The notes under the pieces are model-generated. The model was given only the letters and a program-made list of their open reading frames with translations, was not told the DNA's origin and did no database searches. Of a stretch of DNA of 5,046 nt, positions 1 to 5,046 are shown one piece after another. The stretch comes from Thermoplasmatota archaeon. GTDB lineage: Archaea > Thermoplasmatota > E2 > DHVEG-1. A program made the position numbers and the translations under genes. The DNA lies in NCBI GenBank assembly GCA_018334795.1, contig JAGXLH010000114.1, positions 1 through 5,046 on the forward strand. Direction: 5' to 3'. Each line of letters starts with the position of its first letter. Position 1 is the stretch's first letter.

Positions 1-2883
1 ATTGAGAAAAAACCTGAGGCGGATGAAGGGCCTTTTTTAAAACAAGAACGATGGTTGATTGAAGCTATCACCGATTTACTTAGTCGATTTTTTGAAGAAC
101 GCCAAATCAAAGAAGAACTTGAAGAACATCGGAAGAAACTAGATCACGCCGAAAAGATAATGAAAAAGGATGAGAAAAAAAACGGTGAACAAACAAAACC
201 ATCAGAAAAACAAAACTGGGAAGTCATCATTGATCTTTTAGTGAAAACCGACCCGCGTATTCTCCTTCGAATAACCCGAAAAATGATCTATCATCTATAC
301 CCATATGAAAGTAAACAAATCAATTATTTATTTAGTAACATTTGTCCAGTGGACAGGGATTCAGCCAATCAACAATGGTGCGGTATTAATATGCCCAATC
401 CCCGGCAGGATATCGAATCATTAAAACAAATTCAACATTACGTTTTTGAACTAGCTCGAAAACATTTATCACCTGAGGAAATCTCAAACTTGTTTCAAAC
501 ATGGATGAAACAAGACAAGACAAGACCGTTATTGTTAACCTCTCAAAAAGCAGGTGTGCCGTTAGTTGAAATAAAAAATGAACTCATCCGGTTTTATGAT
601 AAAGCTGAGGAGTTAACCACGCTTGCCCCTGAGGATGAGATGAGTATTAAAACAGCATTGATCCGACGGTTTTTCACAGATCGATTAGAATATGTTAATG
701 TTGCTAAAAACTTCATAGAAGTCAAAGATTTCGTACCATTGTTAAAACATGTCGTTGGTCCAGCTCAAGGAGCTGGTAAGCTTGGTGGAAAAACATCTGG
801 TTTGTATTTAGCAAAAAAAATCATTGAAAAAGAACAAGAAAATAATGAATATTTACAAGAAATTGAATTTCCAAAAAGCTGGTATATTGCTTCAGATACC
901 ACGCAGAATTTTATTCATTATAATGATTTAGATGAAGTGTTTCATCATAAATACTTAAATCCTGAGGAAATCCGCCAGGAACAATTATTCCTTGAACAAA
1001 TCTTTAAAAATGCAGTGTTTCAACCTGAAATCATCGAAGGATTACGACGAATTCTGCATGATAATCCAGATAAACCATTAATCGTTCGATCATCCAGTTT
1101 ACTTGAAGATAGTTTTGGTGCAGCTTTTTCTGGAAAATATAAAAGTTTGTTTGTACCAAATACAGGAAATGAAGAGGAACGTCTCGCAGCGTTAAGTGAT
1201 GCTATTGCTGAAGTGTATGCCTCAACGTTTGGACCAGATCCTATAGAATATCGTCGTGAACGTGGATTACTTGATTTTAGTGAAGAAATGGGCATATTAG
1301 TCCAAGAAGTAATCGGTACTAGGATTGGGCCGTATTTTATGCCCTCCTATGGTGGCGTGGCCTTTAGCCGTAATGAATTTCGATGGTCACCCAGGATTCG
1401 GAGAAAAGATGGAGTGGTTCGCATTGTTCCAGGTCTAGGAACTCGAGCAGTTGATCGAGTAGGAAATGATTATCCAATTCTTGTTTCACCAAACAGACCG
1501 CAGCTTCAAGTAAACACGCTCGTCAATGAAAAAATCAAATATTCGCCGCAATACATGGATGTTATTAATCTAGATACCGGTGCGATTGAAACCGTGGATG
1601 TGTTCAATGTGTTCAAAAAATATGGTGAGGAATTTCCAGGTCTTGAACGAATGGTGAGTGTTCATAAACAAGATCATTTAGCAACACCACAGAAAATGCT
1701 TTTTGATCCATCTAAATCAGATATGGTTGTTACATTTGATGGTTTATTTGAAAAAACAACTTTCTTGAAGCAAATTAAAGGATTATTACAAGTTCTTGAA
1801 AAAAATATTCATACTCCAGTTGATATCGAATTTGCTTCTGATGGAAAGAAATTGTATTTATTACAGTGTCGGCCGCAGAGTCAATCACTTGATAGTGAAC
1901 GAAAACCTATTCCTAAAAATGTTCCTCAGAATCATAAACTGTTTTCTGCAAATAAATATGTAACAACTGGTCAAATTGAAAACGTTGAATATATTGTTTA
2001 TGTAGTTCCTGAAGAATATACTGCTCTTGAAAACCGAGAGGATATGGAACAAGTAGCAAAGGTTGTTAGTAAATTAAATAGTGAATTGCCTCGTCGTAAA
2101 TTTATTTTAATGGGTCCTGGTCGTTGGGGTAGCAGAGGAGATATTAAACTTGGTGTTCCAGTTCAATACGGAGATATAAATAATGCATCAATTCTTGTTG
2201 AGGTGGCAAAAGAAAAAGGGGATTACACACCGGAACTATCATTTGGTACACATTTCTTTCAAGATTTAGTAGAGGCAGACATTAAATATTTACCATTATA
2301 TCCCGATCAACCTGATGTTACCTTTAATGAATCATTGTTGTTAAGTGCAAATAATTATTTAGAGAAAATCGTAGTTGACGATGATGAAGAAATCAATGCG
2401 AAAATGAAAAAGGTTGTTAGGGTCATCAGGGTTGATGAAATCATTGACGGTGGCTCGTTATCAGTTATTATGGATGGAGAGGTTGGTGATGCTCTTGCTT
2501 TTTTGAAACCGCCAGATCATTGGAGTTGGCGAATGAAAAAAACGCATGAAATCGCTGCAGCACTTGATCCGGGCGTGTACAATATAAAAGCATTGTATGT
2601 AATTGGAAGCACCAAGGATGGTAGTGCCGGACCTGCCAGCGATATTGATTTAATCGTTCATTTCAACGGCAATGAGGAACAAAAGGGGAAATTAATTGAT
2701 TGGTTTGAAAAATGGGATAAACGATTAACGGAAGAAAACAAGGAACGAACCGGGATTGAAACTGATGAGATATTAGACGTTCATTTTGTTACTGATGAGG
2801 ATATCAAAAATAATACCCCATGGGCAACTCATATCACTTCAAAATATGAATCCGCACGCAAAATTCCATTAAAACAACACTAA
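1..2883 (+). CDS. PEP/pyruvate-binding (PPDK_N ATP-grasp) protein fused to a C-terminal nucleotidyltransferase domain, 5'-truncated by the window edge
   Basis: The frame is open from base 1 to the TAA at 2881-2883 (960 residues), so the start lies upstream. The TTG at 55 is only an internal Leu. Numbering codon 1 as residue 1: residues 8-32 (GPFLKQERWLIEAITDLL) resemble the end of a GAF-like sensor domain, followed by a charged coiled coil to about 71 and a helical linker (NWEVIIDLLVKTDPRILLRI) to about 250. The PPDK_N/PEP-synthase ATP-grasp domain runs about 255-626: LGGKTSGL (261-268), VRSSSLLEDS (362-371), FSGKYKS, VQEVIG (434-439), GVAFSRN (452-458), VPGLGTRAVDR (476-486), VDIEFA (607-612) and LLQCRPQ (620-626). 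Residues 627-840 form a conserved domain with GPGRWGSRGD (705-714) and FGTHFFQDLVEA (748-759). Residues 845-960 carry GS(869-870)-x10-DID(881-883) and LDVHFVT (925-931), a minimal nucleotidyltransferase. The phosphohistidine swivel and PEP barrel of true PEP synthase are missing, so ppsA is not justified. ATP binding is well supported; the acceptor and physiological role are unknown. It is probably cytoplasmic, with no membrane segment in the visible part. Confidence 0.92.
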   Translation: MEKKPEADEGPFLKQERWLIEAITDLLSRFFEERQIKEELEEHRKKLDHAEKIMKKDEKKNGEQTKPSEKQNWEVIIDLLVKTDPRILLRITRKMIYHLYPYESKQINYLFSNICPVDRDSANQQWCGINMPNPRQDIESLKQIQHYVFELARKHLSPEEISNLFQTWMKQDKTRPLLLTSQKAGVPLVEIKNELIRFYDKAEELTTLAPEDEMSIKTALIRRFFTDRLEYVNVAKNFIEVKDFVPLLKHVVGPAQGAGKLGGKTSGLYLAKKIIEKEQENNEYLQEIEFPKSWYIASDTTQNFIHYNDLDEVFHHKYLNPEEIRQEQLFLEQIFKNAVFQPEIIEGLRRILHDNPDKPLIVRSSSLLEDSFGAAFSGKYKSLFVPNTGNEEERLAALSDAIAEVYASTFGPDPIEYRRERGLLDFSEEMGILVQEVIGTRIGPYFMPSYGGVAFSRNEFRWSPRIRRKDGVVRIVPGLGTRAVDRVGNDYPILVSPNRPQLQVNTLVNEKIKYSPQYMDVINLDTGAIETVDVFNVFKKYGEEFPGLERMVSVHKQDHLATPQKMLFDPSKSDMVVTFDGLFEKTTFLKQIKGLLQVLEKNIHTPVDIEFASDGKKLYLLQCRPQSQSLDSERKPIPKNVPQNHKLFSANKYVTTGQIENVEYIVYVVPEEYTALENREDMEQVAKVVSKLNSELPRRKFILMGPGRWGSRGDIKLGVPVQYGDINNASILVEVAKEKGDYTPELSFGTHFFQDLVEADIKYLPLYPDQPDVTFNESLLLSANNYLEKIVVDDDEEINAKMKKVVRVIRVDEIIDGGSLSVIMDGEVGDALAFLKPPDHWSWRMKKTHEIAAALDPGVYNIKALYVIGSTKDGSAGPASDIDLIVHFNGNEEQKGKLIDWFEKWDKRLTEENKERTGIETDEILDVHFVTDEDIKNNTPWATHITSKYESARKIPLKQH

Positions 2884-2887
2884 AAAA

Positions 2888-2968
2888 GGGTTTGTGATTT
2901 TGTTACCACAATAATATACGTTGGCGAATGATAATCTCTCCTTAGAAATGTGGGAAGAAATCATTATT
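2888..2968 (+). pseudogene. Decayed serpin segment upstream of the intact serpin C-terminus
   Basis: In the same frame as the downstream serpin fragment, the translation reads GFVILLPQ, a stop (2912-2914), then YTLANDNLSLEMWEEIII and another stop at 2969-2971. Serpins have a hydrophobic strand ending in LP, then an Leu-rich stretch, then an L-T/S helix of about 18-19 residues before the (L)PKF strand. Here LS plus LEMWEE, joined directly to FDSMERKEADIF and LPKF, would restore that spacing. This suggests one ancestral gene, now carrying stops and about 135 bp of extra DNA (2960-3094). No serpin sequence precedes 2888, because the ATP-grasp gene ends there, so roughly the first 200-300 residues are missing. 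The match is short and judged by eye, so confidence is moderate. Confidence 0.5.
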
Positions 2969-3058
2969 TAAAGATTACAGTTTTATTAAAAAATAGTAGT
3001 TTGCTATTTGTCAAACGATTTCTTTAGGTTTGAATGCCACACGATCATTTATTTAAGA
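2960..3058. repeat. Short imperfect direct repeat in the DNA separating the two serpin pieces
   Basis: ATCATTATTTAAAGA (2960-2974) and ATCATTTATTTAAGA (3044-3058) share 12 of 15 bases ungapped, and more with one offset. The first copy begins exactly where serpin homology stops. The repeat could be a trace of the event that separated the serpin pieces, but in DNA this AT-rich a chance match is possible. The second copy also looks like an archaeal TATA element (TTTATTTAA). Confidence 0.25.
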
Positions 3059-3103
3059 ATGTGATTTCTAATGAAAACAAAGTATAATGCTTGATTTGAT
3101 TCA

Positions 3104-3472
3104 ATGGAAAGAAAAGAAGCAGATATTTTTCTACCAAAATTTAAAATCGAAACACCCATCCTCAATTTAAAACAGCCTCTTCAAGCATTAGGTATACAAA
3201 AAGCTTTTACTACCGGTGCTGATTTTTCGGGAATAAACGAGGATAAATATCTTCATATCATCGATGTTCTCCACAAAGCATATATTGATGTTAATGAGGA
3301 AAAAACAGAAGCATCTGCAGCAACAGCTGTAATTATGGAATTAAACTCAAATGATGAAACGAGTTCAAAAATTACCTTTGATTGCGATCCATTTTTCTTC
3401 ATGCTACAACATGAAGAAACGGGAACGATTCTTTTCACGGGTACCGTCGAACATCCATCTTATGAATTATAG
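3104..3472 (+). CDS. Serpin C-terminal fragment (reactive-centre loop region), probably a gene remnant
   Basis: An intact 122-codon frame encodes the last third of a serpin, the serine/cysteine protease inhibitor fold. Visible landmarks are FLPKFKIET (9-17), LGIQKAF (29-35), GADFSGI (38-44), HKAYIDVNEE (57-66), the reactive-loop hinge EEKTEASAAT (65-74), and the C-terminal strands FDCDPFFFML (92-101) and TGTILFTGTVEHP (106-118). By spacing from the hinge, P1-P1' would fall near N81-S82, but the loop appears about three residues longer than in alpha-1-antitrypsin, so P1 is uncertain. The hinge P15 Gly is Lys here. A full serpin has about 350-400 residues. This piece lacks most of beta-sheet A and could not act as a classical trapping inhibitor. 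The ATG matches an internal Met rather than a natural start, an in-frame TGA lies at 3092-3094, and no Shine-Dalgarno sequence precedes it. A serpin origin is certain; expression as a protein is doubtful. Confidence 0.8.
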   Translation: MERKEADIFLPKFKIETPILNLKQPLQALGIQKAFTTGADFSGINEDKYLHIIDVLHKAYIDVNEEKTEASAATAVIMELNSNDETSSKITFDCDPFFFMLQHEETGTILFTGTVEHPSYEL

Positions 3473-3474
3473 TC

Positions 3475-3504
3475 ATTTTTTTATATTTGAAAATATGGTT
3501 TTTC
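3475..3504 (+). terminator. Possible transcription terminator after the serpin remnant
   Basis: Just after the TAG at 3470-3472 there is a run of seven T (3476-3482). It is followed by a small AT-only palindrome, ATATTTGAAAATAT (3483-3496), and another T run (3499-3503). Archaeal termination commonly relies on U-rich tracts, so this fits an end for plus-strand transcription in the 43 bp gap between two convergent genes. The stem is weak and the assignment rests on T-richness. Confidence 0.35.
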
Positions 3505-3515
3505 TCAGCTTACTC

Positions 3516-4358
3516 TCAAATTAATTTTCTAGTTGCTTTGTTTGGATCATCAGTGTTAAAATCAACTATTGAAAGTTTCTCCCCAGCATATGCCGCTGAA
3601 AAAGATATAGTTTGATTAAAAACTTGTTTCCATTCACCCGTGATTTGAGAGGATTCATGCACGTGACCATGTAAGGTGATGAACGGTTGATATCTGGTAA
3701 TGAAACGTTTGATAGCAATACTTCCTATCTGCACATCTAGAGGAGCGTGATCGAATTTTTTACCATCCAAATCTGCACGATCTAACAGCGAATTATAGGG
3801 GGGTGAATGAAACAGAAAAATTGTTTTATCTACCGGAGCGTTTTCTACTAGTTGATCTAAATCTTTTTTTATGGTTTCAAAACGAATGGTTTTTTGATTA
3901 ACTGGAACAGACCGCATGCCATTCTCAGGTGAAACTGCTCCTACATCAACAAACCGGGAAACATCATAACGTTCCCAATCCTTAAGTTGAAATGGCGTTG
4001 GTGGAACAAAGGAATATCCAGTAACAAAAAAATCGGAGAAGGATACAGTTTTCTGATGGACATAAAAGATAAGATGATCTTTTTCAGCTTTTTGAAATAT
4101 TGGTTCATATCGACGAGGATCATCATTTCCTAAAATAAGAAAAAATTGAACTTTTTTCTGGTTTTGTTTGATTTTTTTTATTGGTTGCAATATTCTTTCT
4201 TTAATAAAGGTTGACATATCAGTACCATTTTTTGCAATCATCGGTAATAAATCCCCACCGAAAAAAACAGCATCAGGTTTGTATTCAGAAACGTAATCAA
4301 ATAATCGTTTGTATTTTTTAATATGACCGTGAAGATCTGAAATAAAGAGACACTGCAT
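3516..4358 (-). CDS. Icc-related calcineurin-like metallophosphoesterase
   Basis: A 280-residue protein of the calcineurin-like metallophosphoesterase superfamily, which uses a two-metal centre to hydrolyse phosphomono- or diesters. All five metal-site blocks are present: SDLHGH (D8, H10), GGDLLP (D36), GNDD (N78), FHSPP (H184) and LHGHVHES (H232, H234). GND in place of GNHE, together with the HSPPYNSLLD and GHVHES blocks, matches the Icc-related (COG2129-like) group. A further segment, GYSFVPPTPFQLKDWERYD (114-132), lies between the third and fourth blocks. There is no signal peptide, so it is probably cytoplasmic. The start chosen is ATG at 4358-4356, which places the first metal ligand at residue 8 as usual and has GATGAT (4368-4363) as a plausible ribosome site. 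An upstream ATG (4367) and TTG (4382) would add 3 or 8 residues. The gene is convergent with the serpin remnant and appears monocistronic. The substrate is not predictable. Confidence 0.9.
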   Translation of the reverse strand: MQCLFISDLHGHIKKYKRLFDYVSEYKPDAVFFGGDLLPMIAKNGTDMSTFIKERILQPIKKIKQNQKKVQFFLILGNDDPRRYEPIFQKAEKDHLIFYVHQKTVSFSDFFVTGYSFVPPTPFQLKDWERYDVSRFVDVGAVSPENGMRSVPVNQKTIRFETIKKDLDQLVENAPVDKTIFLFHSPPYNSLLDRADLDGKKFDHAPLDVQIGSIAIKRFITRYQPFITLHGHVHESSQITGEWKQVFNQTISFSAAYAGEKLSIVDFNTDDPNKATRKLI

Positions 4359-4400
4359 AGTAATCATCTTTTGATTTGTCAAAACTACCTAATTGCCTTT

Positions 4401-4411
4401 TAGATTTTAAG
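4401..4411 (-). promoter_or_regulatory. Possible archaeal TATA element for the phosphoesterase gene
   Basis: On the minus strand this reads CTTAAAATCTA, about 45-50 nt before the preferred ATG at 4358. With usual archaeal spacing, transcription would begin near 4380 and leave a leader of roughly 20 nt containing GATGAT. The match is generic in AT-rich DNA, so this is a tentative call. Confidence 0.25.
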
Positions 4412-4462
4412 AATATGCATTTACCAACTATTGAATATTGCTCCTTAAATCAAAACAAGATT

Positions 4463-4526
4463 TTAACTTGACTTTGTTAGATTAATAAGAAATACAACTT
4501 AATCAAATCTGTAAAAGTCAAGTTAA
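4463..4526. repeat. 64 bp imperfect inverted repeat (hairpin) in the intergenic gap
   Basis: The left arm TTAACTTGACTTT (4463-4475) is perfectly complementary to AAAGTCAAGTTAA (4514-4526). After a 3-nt mismatch on each side (GTT against GTA), AGATT (4479-4483) pairs with AATCT (4506-4510), leaving a 22-nt loop. On the plus strand TTTTTT follows at 4534-4539. That gives terminator-like geometry, but no plus-strand gene leads into it. It may be a small mobile-element remnant, an operator, or a structured RNA end. Confidence 0.65.
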
Positions 4527-4640
4527 TCATTCCTTTTTTAGAAAGTTATTTTGCAATTTCATTTATAAATATCGGAAAAAATGTAATAATCAATTGTTTT
4601 AGATTTTGTAGTTTGTTTCCAAAAAAACGATTTAGAGATG

Positions 4641-4655
4641 TTGACTTTTCCAGAT
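4641..4655 (+). repeat. Third copy of the inverted-repeat core motif
   Basis: TTGACTTTTCCAGAT here matches 14 of 15 bases of the right arm of the 4463-4526 inverted repeat read on the minus strand (TTGACTTTTACAGAT, 4521-4507). It also resembles the left arm TTGACTTTGTTAGAT (4468-4482). The gap therefore holds three related copies, two on the plus strand and one on the minus. Confidence 0.45.
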
Positions 4656-4699
4656 ATATCAAAGATGTTTAACCGTGGTTTATAGTCTTTCATGTGATA

Positions 4700-4733
4700 A
4701 AAAGAAGGGAGAAGGAAAAATTATTTTTTCCTT
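4700..4733 (-). terminator. Hairpin over the stop codon of the surface-protein gene, possible terminator
   Basis: AAGGAAAAA (4712-4720) pairs with TTTTTCCTT (4725-4733), placing the stop codon (4723-4721) in a four-base loop. On the minus-strand RNA the stem is followed by a pyrimidine-rich tract and a T run (CTTCTTTTT, ending near 4700), an arrangement that resembles an intrinsic terminator. Part of the complementarity simply arises from AAA/AAG lysine codons in the basic tail, so coincidence is possible. Confidence 0.4.
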
Positions 4734-5046
4734 TTTGTAAAGATTAGGGCTATCCCAATTCCTGCTAATAATATAAATATTCCAAATCCGGGTGTTCCAG
4801 TATCCTTGCCGTTAGTCGAGTCAGTATTATCTGTATTATCCGTGCTTTCATCTGAATTTGAATCGGTGGAATCAGTTGTATCTGTATCATCTGTGTCTGT
4901 ACTGTCACCAGGATCTGTGTCATCAACTGGTTCGTCATCATCCGTAGAACCCTCATAGTATGGAGCAAATATTTCTGGTGCATAATCATAATACGCCTCA
5001 GTAGCATCTACTGATTCAGTTGCAGATCCATACAGGTTAAAACTAT
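4721..5046 (-). CDS. PGF-CTERM cell-surface protein, C-terminal part only (N-terminus beyond the window)
   Basis: The minus-strand frame is open from the right edge to TAA at 4723-4721 and gives the last 107 residues. In order they are: a Tyr/Glu-rich stretch ending EAYYDYAPEIFAPYYEG; a low-complexity Asp/Thr/Ser linker of about 50 residues (4799-4951, with repeated TD, DDT and STD units); the TPGFG motif (4784-4795); an 18-residue hydrophobic helix (IFILLAGIGIALIF); and the tail TKRKK. This is the PGF-CTERM sorting signal of euryarchaeal surface proteins, typically cleaved by archaeosortase A and lipid-anchored. The Thr/Ser linker is a likely O-glycosylated stalk. The protein therefore should be exported and membrane-anchored with its main domain outside. 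That domain lies off the window, so its function cannot be stated. No start codon is in view. Confidence 0.88.
   Translation of the reverse strand, partial: SFNLYGSATESVDATEAYYDYAPEIFAPYYEGSTDDDEPVDDTDPGDSTDTDDTDTTDSTDSNSDESTDNTDNTDSTNGKDTGTPGFGIFILLAGIGIALIFTKRKK

Larger units (their letters stand above)
4383..4720. other. 338 bp non-coding gap between the two minus-strand genes
   Basis: This stretch is very AT-rich. It holds the upstream region of the phosphoesterase gene, the 4463-4526 inverted repeat, the third copy of its core at 4641-4655, and the trailing region of the surface-protein gene. No tRNA, rRNA or convincing protein gene was found. The longest ATG-started minus-strand frame noticed there (4559-4693, 44 codons) has no ribosome site and AT-driven composition. 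Confidence 0.6.

Noticed and set aside
1020..1295. 91-codon minus-strand frame
   Set aside because: It lies wholly inside the ATP-grasp domain coding region, whose motifs are clear on the plus strand.
2926..2966. GAATGAT / ATCATT inverted repeat after the ATP-grasp gene
   Set aside because: Only six pairs with a long loop in AT-rich DNA, and it overlaps the degraded serpin codons; not a credible terminator.
3081..3090. GTATAATG as a promoter for the 122-codon serpin frame
   Set aside because: Its position would start transcription at or after the ATG, and that ATG aligns with an internal serpin Met, so it is probably not a real start.
3253..3438. 61-codon minus-strand frame
   Set aside because: It is antisense to the recognisable serpin reactive-loop region and has no independent support.
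3941..4126. 61-codon minus-strand frame
   Set aside because: It is an alternative frame within the phosphoesterase gene.
4559..4693. Minus-strand ATG frame of 44 codons in the intergenic gap
   Set aside because: No ribosome site, amino acid content explained by AT-rich DNA, and it directly follows the probable terminator of the surface-protein gene. No recognisable motif.
4765..5007. 80-codon minus-strand frame rich in Ile, Gln and Met
   Set aside because: It is the out-of-frame reading of the Asp/Thr/Ser linker of the PGF-CTERM gene; repeated codons keep the alternative frame open.

Overview
This is an AT-rich window that looks archaeal. The clearest sign is a minus-strand gene at the right edge whose product ends in a PGF-CTERM tripartite sorting signal: Pro-Gly-Phe, a hydrophobic helix and a Lys/Arg tail, preceded by an Asp/Thr/Ser linker. 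That signal belongs to euryarchaeal cell-surface proteins processed by archaeosortase. The exact lineage cannot be read from the sequence. A low-GC euryarchaeote or Thermoplasmatota-like genome would fit.

Layout. (1) Positions 1-2883, plus strand: the 3' 960 codons of a large multidomain protein whose 5' end lies outside the window. It has a sensor-domain-like tail and coiled coil, a helical linker, a PEP-synthase/PPDK-type ATP-grasp domain, a conserved uncharacterised domain, and a C-terminal minimal nucleotidyltransferase domain. The His-swivel and PEP/pyruvate-barrel domains of true PEP synthase are absent. (2) Positions 2888-3472, plus strand: the remains of a serpin. An intact 122-codon stretch encodes the serpin C-terminus including the reactive-centre loop. 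Degraded pieces of the preceding segment sit just after the ATP-grasp gene, interrupted by in-frame stops and about 135 bp of extra AT-rich DNA. (3) Positions 3516-4358, minus strand: a complete Icc-related calcineurin-like metallophosphoesterase, convergent with the serpin remnant. (4) Positions 4383-4720: a 338 bp non-coding stretch with a 64 bp imperfect inverted repeat whose core motif recurs a third time about 120 bp away. (5) Positions 4721-5046, minus strand: the C-terminal 107 residues of the PGF-CTERM surface protein, running off the right edge, with a hairpin over its stop codon.

The genes do not form one operon. Orientation changes between the serpin remnant and the phosphoesterase, and the two minus-strand genes are separated by the repeat-bearing gap. 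The two most interesting points are the fused ATP-grasp/nucleotidyltransferase protein, which has no obvious route to classical PEP-synthase chemistry, and the serpin remnant in an archaeal context. I see no complete new system (no CRISPR, toxin-antitoxin pair, prophage or IS element).
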